Assembly: GCF_022605725.1 (NCBI RefSeq)
Contig: NC_065552.1
Span: 21,842,785 to 21,906,784 of the forward strand
Length of the DNA stretch: 64,000 bases
From: Anthonomus grandis grandis
Lineage: Eukaryota; Arthropoda; Insecta; Coleoptera; Curculionidae
Reading direction: 5' to 3'
The number at the start of each line of letters is the position of its first letter. Within the stretch, counting starts at the first letter, position 1. This document shows positions 35,321 to 45,788 of the stretch, piece by piece. The position numbers were made by a program, and so were the translations under genes. The notes under the pieces are model-generated. The model did no database searches. It had not been told where the DNA came from and saw only the letters and a list, made by a program, of their open reading frames with translations.

Positions 35321-36207
35321 CAGTAAGGACGCGCAAGTTGGAACAAATTCATTTAAAGTTCAGGGGTGTATTCGAAAAAAAACGCTCGGACACGTAATTT
35401 ATATTTTTTGTCGCGATTTTTTTGATGATGAACTCATGTGTACAGGGTGGATCAAAAATGAGCTATGACTATCAACTTAATTTGTTTAAGAAGAAACACC
35501 CATTTTTTATTTTATTTTTTAATTCTATATAAAATTTTAAGTATATTTTGTAAACCATATCCTATACCTAATCTTAATATTTATTAAGAAATTTGCGATG
35601 AATTTTTTTATAAATAACCATGAATTTATAAAAAAAAACAAAACAAAAAATAAATGTTCAAATTGTTGACCATTCTTCCTGACAGTAACCAAGTCGATCG
35701 TCCTCAATCTATTTTTTATCAAAATAAACTTTAGATTTTAGATAACCCCATAGATAAAAATCCAATGGGGTTAAGTCTGGCGACCTTGCTGGCCATTCAG
35801 TGACCAACACATGATTTACTAACCGACTGATCTGCAGCAACTTGTCGAGTTGCTGTATTCCACCTGTAGTAATACATACTGTTTCCATGCGATTAAATGG
35901 TGACAAGATGTCAACAATCAAATATACCTGTTAAAAAACTATGAAAAAACATGTTTGAATATGCTTAAATGACCCAAACAGTTGCAAATTTAATAATAAT
36001 GTTAGTATTTATAATTAAAAATTAGGTGTTTCCATTTAAAAAATTGAAGTCGATGGTCGTTGCTTATTTTTGGTTCACTTTGTATACATGAATTCATCAT
36101 CAAAAAAATTGCGACAAAAAATAAAAATCGACGTGTCCGAGCGTTTTTTTTTTCGAACACATCCCTGAATTTTAAATGAATTTATTCCAACTTGCGCGTC
36201 CTCACTG
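35321..36207 (-). mobile_element. Deleted mariner-like element with long inverted repeats
   Basis: The ends CAGTAAGGACGCGCAAG at 35321 and its near-inverse ending at 36207 extend into arms of about 180-200 bp. The arms share the ACGCTCGGACACGT-type internal block with the element at 6967-8776. TA precedes the left end; the right flank has lost it. Only 0.89 kb remains, with the transposase C-terminal half on the minus strand. Confidence 0.8.
35709..35921 (-). pseudogene. Mariner transposase C-terminal fragment
   Basis: About 70 codons. EWPARSPDLTPLDFYLWGYL carries the third catalytic aspartate, followed by KSKVYFD. The upstream part of the transposase is missing. Confidence 0.75.
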
Positions 36208-36745
36208 TTTATATTATTTTATATGCGTGTATGTGTACTTATTTAAAGCTAAAACTGAAACGTGTTTTTATTATTTTTGGCACAATAAATTCACTCTAGT
36301 AAGTTGGATATGTCTAATCTACTTACTGTTTTGGTAATTTTTATGATCCTAGCTCCACCCCTGTTTATTTCCGGTTTCCACCCACCGGCTAGAAATTTAA
36401 TGGAGTTAACGTTTTAAAAGAGTGTCGCAGACCTTTTTTGCGCTTTCTATTTTAAATTTTTTATTAGTGCAATGCAGTTGCCGTTTATTTCTGTTCATCA
36501 AAAATAATAATATTATTTCTATATCATAAAATTGAAAAAATAATTTAAATACAGAGTGAACATGATGATAGCTTTTGTGCTAATAATTTTATAATTAGTG
36601 TTCCATTATGCAACATGATTTATCAACATCTCAAAAATATGTAACGTGTAATAATAAAATGTATTAATTTTGATTATAGATATGAACACATAGCAATAAC
36701 GTTCACTTTAGAATATAATATAACATGTATATTTTTTAATATATA
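36208..36745. other. No gene recognised
   Basis: AT-rich; the target region of the Tigger insertion. 36350-36430 is slightly less AT-rich but has no coding signal. Confidence 0.5.
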
Positions 36746-37072
36746 CAGTGAAACCTCTCTTGAGCGGACACTCAAAAAGTGTCCGCTCAACGGAGGTGTC
36801 CGTCCAAGGGAAAAAGGCCACACAGAAGCAAAATTAAACAGCATGTTATTTTTTTAAACAAGTATAATATTAATTATTTAATGACAATAAGTATATAATT
36901 ACGGTTACAAAGTAATTATAATTATGCAAAAAAACAAATAATAAACTTAAAAAACCAACCAAAACAAAAACTTATGAAATAACAAACCGAAAATAAACTA
37001 AACTAGTACATACATACATATAAAGATTTTTGTAAGAAATAATATGTAAATATTTTGGAACACATGTACAAA

Positions 37073-37393
37073 TTAAGATAAATGTTTATGTTTAAAATAT
37101 TCTAATAAAGACGCTTGTCGATTTTTTTTGTTGAGCAAAGTATCTTGGAAATGAAGATAAAGCTTAGATAGTAAATCTAGAGCAGATAGGTCACCCCTAG
37201 CCTGAGTGAAGCGTTTTAACTGTTGCGTCATATTAAAAGCCTGTTGATAGGTAGTCAATTCCTCTTCTTCCTCAACGTGTTCCTCTTCTGACTCATCGGA
37301 TGATACCACTACTTCTTGATTCGAAACCTCCAGAGGAACGTCATCAATTTGCTCCAATATTAAATCATTGTCTACATTAAAAAATTCGTTGAT
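37073..37393 (-). pseudogene. C-terminal part of the Tigger transposase
   Basis: Continues in frame from the main transposase piece across the Penelope insertion: INEFFNVDNDLILEQ, an acidic stretch (SSDESEEEHVEEEEE), then TYQQAFNMTQQLKRF and a terminal block with LLSKLYLHFQDTLL and LLEYF, which is how Tigger and CENP-B-like proteins end. The codons from 37394 rightwards belong to the 13-bp target duplication and the Penelope terminal repeat. Confidence 0.8.
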
Positions 37394-37406
37394 ATCATTA
37401 TTGTTT

Positions 37407-37984
37407 GAGTTACTTATTATATTGGGTATTACGTCACTCACTTATAGCAAAAATCAATTTAGATTTTTTTTTTTTCACACACGCTCAACAATTAAAAAGA
37501 AGAAGAAAATAGACTTATTCACGTATTTAAAAGAAATATGAACTTAAATCTGTAACGATATCGTCCGATATACTTAATTTAATTTAAGTTCAATAAGTTT
37601 TAAATACAATAATTTACTTGAGGTATAATAGATTTTTTTATATACCTAGAAACTGAGGTTCAATCTATTAATCTCTGAGCTCGTTTCTTCTTTTCAATAT
37701 CCTACCTAACTTTGTTATGAATATTATAATTAAAAAACGATAAAAAACAACAAGAAGACCTACTTTTTTTAAAAATACCTAATTTGAACCAACGTTTCGG
37801 TAGTTATATCTACTACCGTTATCAAGGTAATTAAAGTAAAATTAAATTAAATTAAAAATAAAATATACTTATCTTTCAAATTTTCAGTAATCCAGTCTCA
37901 TCAAAATTTCTTCCTAATTCGAAAATACTTTATATACTTTTTTATATGATTTGACGGTTTATTAATAGTTTGACAAACTATTTT
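37407..37984 (-). repeat. Penelope terminal repeat, left copy
   Basis: Inverse of 40428-41008 with scattered differences. The minus strand between 37828 and 37786 reads CTTGATAAC, a 5-bp stem GGTAG/CTACC and GAAAC. This has the hammerhead layout, but the core is altered: two extra bases and A for the essential G of the GA pair. Confidence 0.85.
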
Positions 37985-38090
37985 GAAAGATAACAAAATT
38001 TTCAAAGGTTACTTTTTTAAAAATTAAAGGGGTGTGATCTTAATGTAAATTAATCATAGAAAATACATGAATATCAAATATTTTAAATCA

Positions 38091-40400
38091 TTAATTAATT
38101 TTGAGAATACCCTGATCTACTTCTCTCTTTAGCAAAGGAATCCATGTATTATGAAAATCAACCGAACAAGTAGCTAAGCATTTATCTTCATTTAACATTA
38201 TAAATGCACTTTCCTTTACCTTACGTAATTTTGAAATTAGTTCCTTTGCTAAAATTGAGGAAGCATTCCAGTCTATTCTGTGGTTATTGTCGAATGCATG
38301 TTGTGTAATTTTTGATTTTTGAAAATCATTGTTTTTTATGTAAGATTTATGTTCATTAATTCTTTTTGGTAATGGTCTACAGGTTTCACCTATGTAAAAT
38401 TTACCACAAATACAAGGAATTTTATAGATTACATTTTTATTAAATTCATTTTCATTGCAAGGTTTAGTTTTTGTTAATAAGTATCGTAATGTGTTTTGTG
38501 ATTTAAAAATAGTTCTTATATTAAATTTTTTAGCAATTCTTTTTATCTTATCAGAAAAACCTGGAATAAATGGTAAAATAAGATTTGTCGTAAAAAGTGG
38601 TTGATTCAATTTTATACGTGGATTATCAAACTCTTTAAAGCAATTTTCTAAAAATTCTTTGGGATAATTATTTTGAATTAAGATATTTTTAATAAAATCT
38701 TTTTCAGTTGTTAAATATTGATTATTACAAATAATGTGTGCACGATCATATAAACTTTTTACCACTCTTTTTTTTTACCATTATTGGATGATTAGAATTA
38801 AAATTAAGATATCTATTAGTATGAGTTGGTTAACGGTAAATTCTAGTTTCAAAATTTTGTAAATCCTTTTTAATTAAAATATCAAGAAAAGAAAGCTGAC
38901 CATCAGCCTCCTTTTCAAGAGTAAATTTTATAGTAGATTCTTTTAAGTTAATGTAATTTAAAAAATTTATAAGATCTATTTCGTTATGGTGATATATTGA
39001 AAAAATATCATCAATATATCGCCACCATATTTTAGGTTTTTTATCAAATGTATTAATAATTTCAGATTCAAAATTTTCCATAAATATATTACTTAAAATT
39101 GGTGAAAGAGGAGAACCCATAGCCATACCAAAGTTTTGTTGATAAAATTCATTATTGTATTGAAAATAAGTAGTTTTTACACAATAGGTTAAAAGTTCTA
39201 AAATTGTATTAACGCTTAGTGTTGTACGTTCTGCCAAATTATTATCATTCTCTAATTTATTTTTAACAATATTTAAAGTTTTGTCAACAGGAACATTAGT
39301 AAAAAGACTTACAATATCAAAACTTACCAATAGATCATGAGGGTTAAAAGAAATTGTAGAAAGTTTTTCTAAAAAGTGTTGAGAATTTTTAATGTAAGAA
39401 TCAGAATTATTAGTGTATGGAGTTAAGATATTTAAAAGATATTTTGCAAGAGGATGAGTAGGTGAATTTATGCTACTAACTATAGGTCTTAAAGGAACAT
39501 TTATTTTATGTATTTTTGATAAACCATAAAAATGTGGTGATTTACTATTATGTGGAGTTAATTTAAATCTATCAATATTAGAAAATTGGTTTTTATGCTT
39601 TTTAAGTAAATTATAAATTTGTCTTTCAATTTTTTCTGTAGGATCTTTAGATAATTTAGAATAATTGCCATCATTAATTATTAAATTTAATTTATTTTCA
39701 TAAGTGTTAATATTTAAAAGAACAGTAGCATTACCTTTATCGGCTGGAAGTATTTTAATATTATTATCGGTTTTAAGTGTCTTTAAAGCTTTTAATTCTA
39801 AAGAGTTTAGATTTTGTTTAATTTTAATTGGTTTTTCAATTTCTATCTTTGCCCTAATTCTAAATTCATCTTGTTAATCCCTTGGTAAGTCTTTCGTTGC
39901 GTTTTCTATAGCTCAAATGATATTTAATTTTGGCAGAATTTTTGGAGTAATTGAGTAATTGAGACCTTTAGAAAGAACAAGTTTTTCTGTATCAGATAAA
40001 ACTCTATCTGACAAATTAATAACAGTTTTATTTATAAAATCATTATTATTTGTGTTTAAAAGTTCTTGATTTATATTTTCATTATAAAGTAGATTTATTT
40101 TATTTATGTGAATTTGTTTTTGTTTTTGAAAATTATTTAAATAACTATTATTTATACAGAAACATATATGATTGAAATCATTTTGATTAACTAAATTAAA
40201 TAAGTTATTTTTTAATTTTTGTATTTCATTATTTAAATTAATTTTATTATATCTATGAAATTGATTTCTTTCTCTTAATAACGCTTTACTTGCTCTTTCT
40301 AAGATTTTATGTGTTTTATTATTTTTGTTTGATGTGTGTAATCTTAAGCATTTTGGTATTAAATTATTAATTTTGCATTTATGTAAAAATGTTATACTAT
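38091..40400 (-). pseudogene. Penelope-like reverse transcriptase with GIY-YIG endonuclease
   Basis: N-terminal to C-terminal on the minus strand: LSDTEKLVLSKGLNYSITPK near 39990, ILPADKGNATVLL near 39750, PHFYGLSKIHK near 39530, LVSFDIVSLFTNVPVD with the first catalytic aspartate near 39325, MAMGSPLSPILSNIFM, and the box WWRYIDDIFSIY near 39020. After a frame change in the T run at about 38764-38776 comes the GIY-YIG domain (YKIPCICGKFYIGETCRPLP, then RINEHK). An in-frame stop near 39870 is a second lesion. Known role: target-primed reverse transcription with GIY-YIG nicking. Confidence 0.85.
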
Positions 40401-40427
40401 TTTCACATAGTTAGTTAAAAAAAAAAA

Positions 40428-41008
40428 AAATAGTTTGTCAAACTATTAATAAACCGTCAAATCATATAAAAAAGTATATAAAGTATTTTCGAATTAGGAA
40501 GAAATTTTGATGAGACTGGATTACTGAAAATTTGAAAGATAAGTATATTTTATTTTTAATTGAATTTAATTTTACTTTAATTACCTTGATAACGGTAGTA
40601 GATATGACTACCGAAACGTTGGTTCAAATTAGGTATTTTTAAAAAAAGTAGGCCTTCTTGTTGTTTTTTATCGTTTTTTAATTATAATATTCATAACAAA
40701 GTTAGATAGGATATTGAAAAGAAGAAACGAGCTCAGAGATTATTAGATTGAACCTCAGCTCCTAGGTATATAAAAATATCTATTATACCTCAAGTAAATT
40801 ATTGTATTTAAAGCTTATTGAACTTAAACTAAATTAAGTATATCGAACGGTATCGTTACAGATTTAAGTTCATATTTCTTTTAAATACGTGAATAAGTCT
40901 ATTTTCTTCTTCTTTTCAATTGTTGAGCGTGTGAAATAAAAAAAAAAAAAAAAAATCTAAATTGATTTTTGCTATAAGTGACGTAATACCCAATATAATA
41001 AGTAACTC
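40428..41008 (+). repeat. Penelope terminal repeat, right inverted copy
   Basis: Inverse of 37407-37984. The hammerhead-like motif is at 40583-40625 on the plus strand with the same altered core as the left copy, so the change predates insertion or was copied with it. Confidence 0.85.
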
Positions 41009-41090
41009 ATTATGAATTCGTCACAACAATACAGATTTTACTTAAATCATTATTGTTTATCATTCCAAAATTATCCTTATTCCTCAACAT

Positions 41091-42359
41091 TTAGGCTAAA
41101 AGTGACAATGGAATGTCGTCTTCATTTTCCCAGATTTCTAGGTTTTCTGCTCTATTTTCTGAACTATTAGAGTGTGTAATGCCAGACTTAATAAAGCAAT
41201 TTTGAACCGTTTTCTTTGTCACTTGGTCCCATGCAATGTTTATAAAGTAAATTGCATCTAGGACGTGTATTTTTCTGGCTAATTCTTGGGCTGATTCAGC
41301 AGTATTTATGGCTAATAAAAGTTTTTTAATAATAATTGTCCTATAAAATGTTTTAAAACTCTTAATAATTCCCTGATCTAAAGGCTGTACCATAGAAGTG
41401 CAGTTTGGAGACAAAAAAATCAATTTAATATTTTTCAATCTTATATCCTTTGGGTGACAACATGCATTGTCGAGAAATAATAAAATTTCTCGTTTTTCAC
41501 GCATCATTTTTTTATCAAATTGATTTAACCATTCGGCCATTAGTTCACCGGTCATCCAAGCTTTTTTATTCCACCTATAAGTAACTGGCAATTCTTTCAC
41601 ATTAATATTTTTAAATGCTCTTGGTTTGGCCGTTTTTCCGATCACTAGACGTTTTTCTTTTTGTCCCTCCATATTAACACAAAAAAGTATAGTCAGTCTC
41701 TCTTTTGAAAATTTACCTCCAATACATCTTTCTTGCTTCAAATGTAGAGTCCTGTTTGGCACTGCTCGGAAAAATAGCCCAGTCTCATCAGCATTATAGA
41801 TATTTTTGTGAGCATAGTTCTTAATTATAGATGGTACTTTCTCCCAAAATGTCGTGACATCGGCAGAGTGCACATTTGCGGCCTCCCCACTGATAGTTCT
41901 AATAGCAATGTTGTGCCGGGTACGAAACTTTTGCAGCCAACCTTCTGATGCACTGAAAGTTCTATACCCCAAACCATCAGCGATTTCTTTGACTTTCGTT
42001 TTAACAATTGTACCTAAAAAGATAATAGGCACATGTAAAATATACAGTAATATGTGTAATAATTGAAGTATGTTACCTGATAATGGAATATTTTTGCTTC
42101 GAGCTCTAATGAACCACTCATAGCACTGTCTGTCAATATTTCTGCCCTCTTCTTTTAGGAAGCTTCTTTTTTCATTCACATTTATATTTGAGTGGAACTT
42201 ACTTAATAAAACATCCTTATTTTTAATAATCTCAGCTGCCTGTGTTTTTCCTATTCCAAACCGTTTTGCTAAGTCGGGTACGCTTAGTTTGTCTTTATTA
42301 AAAATCTCTATTACGTCAACTTTTCCTTTAAATGTTAGCACTTTACGTTTCGACGACAT
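41091..42359 (-). pseudogene. Tigger transposase, main part
   Basis: The likely start is the ATG at 42359 (MSSKRKVLTF); an apparent 7-residue extension upstream is read from the errantivirus LTR. A CENP-B-like helix-turn-helix (LSVPDLAKRFGIGKTQAAEI) and a second DNA-binding domain (ASEGWLQKFRTRHNI) are followed by the DDE_1 core: YNADETGLFF, LLFLDNACCH and MVQPLDQGIIKSFK. All three catalytic aspartates are present. A 63-nt GT-AG intron (42014-42076) is read through in frame. A TAA at 41091-41093 ends the frame; the C-terminal part resumes beyond it and the Penelope insertion (37073-37393). Confidence 0.85.
42014..42076 (-). other. Putative 63-nt intron in the Tigger transposase
   Basis: Minus strand: donor CAG/GTAACATAC at 42076, acceptor CTTTTTAG/GTACAATTG ending at 42014. 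The 21 codons it would encode are strongly hydrophobic and interrupt an otherwise typical block between KNIPLSG and TIVKTKVKEIADGLGY. Because 63 is divisible by three and there is no stop, the intron does not break the frame. Confidence 0.7.
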
Positions 42360-42374
42360 ATCGGTTGTTATGCT

Positions 42375-42576
42375 AGTCACATCGCTAGAATAGTCATTAT
42401 AGCTGACTATGTAAATTGTCTCTATATATACGATCGTCGTTAGGTTAAGTTTAGCATTAGTTCCGTGTCAAAGCTCGCTGTTCGGGATTATTGTTCACCA
42501 TACGTTTGTACTCCTAGTTAACCTTATTTTAATAAATGTTTTTTAAAAGAAGCTCCGTCGATCTTGTTATTTAACT
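42375..42576 (+). repeat. Errantivirus 5' LTR
   Basis: Begins AGTCACATC and ends TTATTTAACT. It contains a TATATATACG stretch near 42424 and an AATAAA near 42533. One difference from the 3' LTR (G at 42384 against C at 49490). Confidence 0.9.
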
Positions 42577-42593
42577 GGCGCTGCGAACAGGAT
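42576..42593 (+). promoter_or_regulatory. Primer-binding site
   Basis: TGGCGCTGCGAACAGGAT directly at the LTR end starts TGG, the complement of a tRNA CCA end, and resembles the tRNA-Ser-type sites of gypsy-group elements. The first T overlaps the last LTR base. Exact tRNA not determined. Confidence 0.65.
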
Positions 42594-42923
42594 AGCGCAA
42601 TTTCGTCCTTTATCGGAAGTTCCGTTGTGCGAAAGTGAATTTTAATTCTTCATGCGCTACCAAAAACATTAAACTGCAAAGATGTTTCAACATTTTTAGT
42701 GGAAAATAGACAGAATTTTTTTTCCAACTAAATATAGAGATTGCAGTTCTGCGGACATTGGTGGTAAAACATAACCGTAGCTGTGTGTTAAACCATATCC
42801 TATCTAGACCAGTTCGACGTTATCCAGGCATAAGATTGGTACCATTTGAGGAAAATTGTTGCAGTATAGACTCTGTGGATCAAACCATGTCACCACTGTA
42901 AGTAATTGCCAAATTGCCATTTA

Positions 42924-44282
42924 ATGTCTGACGCTTCTGCTCGATTGAGAAAAATTTTGTTAAAAAATAGGGTTGCTTTAGGGTTAAATTTCATTAATTC
43001 TGATAGTGATTCAGATAGCTCAGAAAACTCAGACGTAGAAGAAATTAATTTAGATAGTACTTTAACACCTGTGACACAGAAAACTTCTGAAGTTCAAGAA
43101 GAACTTATTTCATTATTAAACAAATTAAATTTAAATAATAATACAATGGAAAATATTAGATTTTTCACTTCTCTTTTACCGATGTTCTCAGGAAACCAGG
43201 AACATCTAGAAAGCTTTATTAGAGCTATAGATGAATTTTACGATTTGTATTACATTACCGCAACTTCTGACGATCAAAGAAAAGTTGTATTAGCTGCGAT
43301 TAGGTCAAAGTTAGTTGATAGTGCACAAAGTTTCTTATTGTCACGCCCAGATTTAAATGACTGGCCTTCAATCAAAACAGAATTAAGAAAAAAGTTTGGT
43401 GATCCCGTGACATATTTGATTTTGTTACAGCAATTACAGTATATTAAAAGAAATAAAGGTGAAATGATTTTAGAGTTTGTTGAAAGATTAAAATGTTTTA
43501 TGCAAAGAATTATCTGCAAAATAAATGCCGAAGTTGAACATGAAGCTTCAAAATTATTACTTTTAAGTCAAGCCGAAACGACATCAGTTTTAATTCTTAC
43601 AGCAAACTCACCACAAACACTAAAAACGATGTTAATGCTTAAACAACCTCAAACCTTAAATGATGCTTATGCTCATGTTGTAAATTTTAATATTATAGAG
43701 TCACAAATAAGCTTTACTAACCATCATTCTAACCTCCCAAATCCGAATTACAATCCCACTCATAGAAATACAAATGCAGGCCCACACAACCAACATTTCA
43801 GCGTAAATCATCAAGCCCGTGCCCCAGTCCCACCTCGTGCTCCACAACCTTTCCCTAGCCAACCAGTTTTTGTACAACCACGACCTATCCCAAGGCGTTA
43901 TCCTACCAATGCTGAAGTCTTTGGCAATCAATCCAAGCCAATCAACCTTCCCTATAAACCCCCGCAACAGGACGCTCCAATCCCAATGTCAATCTCGACA
44001 GCTGGGCCCTCCCGTATCTACCAACAAAAACCACAATCAGCCAGAAACACCAATTTTTTCCAACGTACTGGACCAAAAAACTTTATCTCTGAGGAATTAT
44101 CCAACATCGAGACCTACGAACAGCCCACACCCTATTTCTATTCCGAAGACGGGAATACACAGAACCAACTGGAACAATGTGATTTTTATTCTGACAAAAA
44201 TTACGAATCTTTCCAGGAAGAGGAAAACCTTGATAATCAAGAAAATTTTCAATATCCAGCCTCGAATCAAGAGTCAACTTAA
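42924..44282 (+). CDS. Errantivirus gag
   Basis: Open frame of 452 codons from ATG at 42924, the first ATG that fits. The N-terminal third is acidic and serine-rich. The middle has the conserved retroviral-like block LLPMFSGNQEHLESFIRAID and a capsid-like helix region (LRKKFGDPVTYLILLQQL). The C-terminal third is rich in N, P and Q with no CCHC knuckle, as in errantiviruses. It ends TAA at 44280-44282. Pol lies in the -1 frame, open from 44237, so pol would be made by ribosomal frameshifting. This is the only intact reading frame of the element. Confidence 0.85.
   Translation: MSDASARLRKILLKNRVALGLNFINSDSDSDSSENSDVEEINLDSTLTPVTQKTSEVQEELISLLNKLNLNNNTMENIRFFTSLLPMFSGNQEHLESFIRAIDEFYDLYYITATSDDQRKVVLAAIRSKLVDSAQSFLLSRPDLNDWPSIKTELRKKFGDPVTYLILLQQLQYIKRNKGEMILEFVERLKCFMQRIICKINAEVEHEASKLLLLSQAETTSVLILTANSPQTLKTMLMLKQPQTLNDAYAHVVNFNIIESQISFTNHHSNLPNPNYNPTHRNTNAGPHNQHFSVNHQARAPVPPRAPQPFPSQPVFVQPRPIPRRYPTNAEVFGNQSKPINLPYKPPQQDAPIPMSISTAGPSRIYQQKPQSARNTNFFQRTGPKNFISEELSNIETYEQPTPYFYSEDGNTQNQLEQCDFYSDKNYESFQEEENLDNQENFQYPASNQEST
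44243..44249 (+). promoter_or_regulatory. Candidate -1 ribosomal frameshift heptamer
   Basis: A AAT TTT in the gag phase fits the X-XXY-YYZ rule. It falls inside the 46-nt interval (44237-44282) where the gag and pol frames are both open. No downstream structure was evaluated. Confidence 0.6.
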
Positions 44283-44335
44283 ATAACTTAGCCCAGCAAA
44301 TCGAATTACCTTATTTTTATTTACCTCAAAAACAA

Positions 44336-45646
44336 ATGACTGTCCTAATAGATTCAGGCGCCTCCGATTCCATAATATCTCCAAAGGTGGCACAGCAATT
44401 CCCAAACAATTTTTTTTATGAGCCCTTTAAAGTAACATCATGTAAAAATACGTACAAGGAGAACAAAAATTTAGACATCCCACTTTTATCAGAGCTAGGT
44501 ATTCAAAAATCTTTTAAAATGAGAGTCTTAAACTGGCACAATGATTTTGATGCCCTTATTGGGACAAAAGATCTGAGAGAACTCAATGCCCTGATAGATT
44601 ACAAAAATAAAACTCTTACCCTCAAGAACGACAAAATTCCATTCTCCTTAGCCTACAATAAACCTTTATATAGACCAATTACAAATATTAATAATCAACA
44701 TCTAGTCATTCCAGTCAATTATGAAAAAGGAACAGCTATTTTGCCGTCATTTAATATAAATGAGCATGTGATCCCCGACTGTCTTATAAATGTCGAAAAT
44801 GGACTATGTAAAATCCCAAACCCGAATCCCAATGTTCATGTTAATTTTCACCAACGCCTAAAAGTAATTCCTCAAGACCAATTTGATTTAATCAACCCAC
44901 CTAAAACTACTCCAGGAAAATTTAATCCTAAAGACCATCTTCACCTTGACCATCTAACATCATTAGAAATTTCGCAAATCCTTCCACTTTGCCATGAATT
45001 CAAGGACATATTCTATCACGAGGACTGTGACCTTACATGTACCACCAAAACAAAACATGTGATTCGAACAAACTCTGATCGACCCATATATGTAAAGTCA
45101 TACAGACATCCCCCTAGCATGAACAAGGAGATTCAAGCTCAAATTCAAAAACTCCTTGACAATAAAATAATCCAACCTTCAATATCTCCATATTCCGCCC
45201 CAGTGTGGATAGTTCCCAAAAAAGCAGATGCTTTGGGTGCGAAAAAATTCAGAATGGTACTCGATTTTCGCCGACTCAACGACGTCACCTGCGAAGAAAA
45301 ATACCCTCTTCCCAGAATCGAAGCAATCCTTGATAGCCTAGGAAAATGCGCTTACTTTTCCACTATAGATTTAGCTCAGGGGTTTCATCAAATTGGAATG
45401 GACCTTTCTTCTATTGAAAAAACTGCCTTCACGGTAAACAACGGCCATTATGAATATTTACGCATGCCATTCGGTCTTAAAAATGCGCCGGCCACATTTC
45501 AAAGTATGATGGATGAAGTTCTACGTGACTATCTTTACAAATTCTGCTTTGTTTACATGGATGACATCGTAATATTTTCAAAATCCCTAACTCAACATAT
45601 CGACCACATTCGAAAGATTTTTAAGAGACTCAGAGAAGTTAACTAA
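44336..45646 (+). pseudogene. Errantivirus pol, protease and reverse transcriptase part
   Basis: Reading in the -1 frame relative to gag. The aspartic protease motif LIDSGASDSII is near 44340. Reverse transcriptase motifs follow: FRMVLDFRRLND, YFSTIDLAQGFHQIGM (first catalytic aspartate), LRMPFGLKNAPATFQ and FVYMDDIVIF with the YMDD box near 45555. The frame ends at a TAA at 45644-45646, just inside the conserved reverse transcriptase thumb region, and a second lesion follows at 45713-45750. Confidence 0.85.
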
Positions 45647-45712
45647 AAAATACAGCTTGATAAATCCCAGTTTTTGTCAAAAGAAGTCTCCTTTTTAGGC
45701 CACATAATGAGC

Positions 45713-45750
45713 GTTTTATTCCCTCGGCCACACTGCCGAGGGAATAAAAC
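45713..45750 (+). repeat. Perfect hairpin inserted in pol
   Basis: Arms of 16 bp (45713-45728 and 45735-45750, right arm GCCGAGGGAATAAAAC) with a 6-nt loop. The right arm includes conserved pol codons, the left arm does not, so the left arm looks like a templated inverted copy. The insertion changes the frame. Confidence 0.9.
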
Positions 45751-45788
45751 CCAATCCATCAAAAATTGAAGCAATTCAAAAATATCCC

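Larger units (their letters stand above)
37407..41045 (-). mobile_element. Penelope-like element with inverted terminal repeats
   Basis: Bounded by 13-bp duplications of Tigger coding sequence, ATCATTATTGTTT (37394-37406 and 41046-41058). It has Penelope-type reverse transcriptase and GIY-YIG coding on the minus strand. Both ends carry the same repeat of about 580 bp in opposite orientation (37407-37984 and 40428-41008), a known Penelope arrangement. A further 37 nt (41009-41045) lies outside the right copy. The clean target duplication shows this is an insertion, not the edge of a larger repeat. Confidence 0.9.

Noticed and set aside
42360..42380. Seven extra N-terminal codons of the Tigger transposase
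   Set aside because: These codons extend into the errantivirus LTR at 42375; the conserved start is the ATG at 42359.
43819..44286. 155-codon frame overlapping gag
   Set aside because: Shadow of the proline-rich gag C-terminus in another frame; its codons do not lead into pol.
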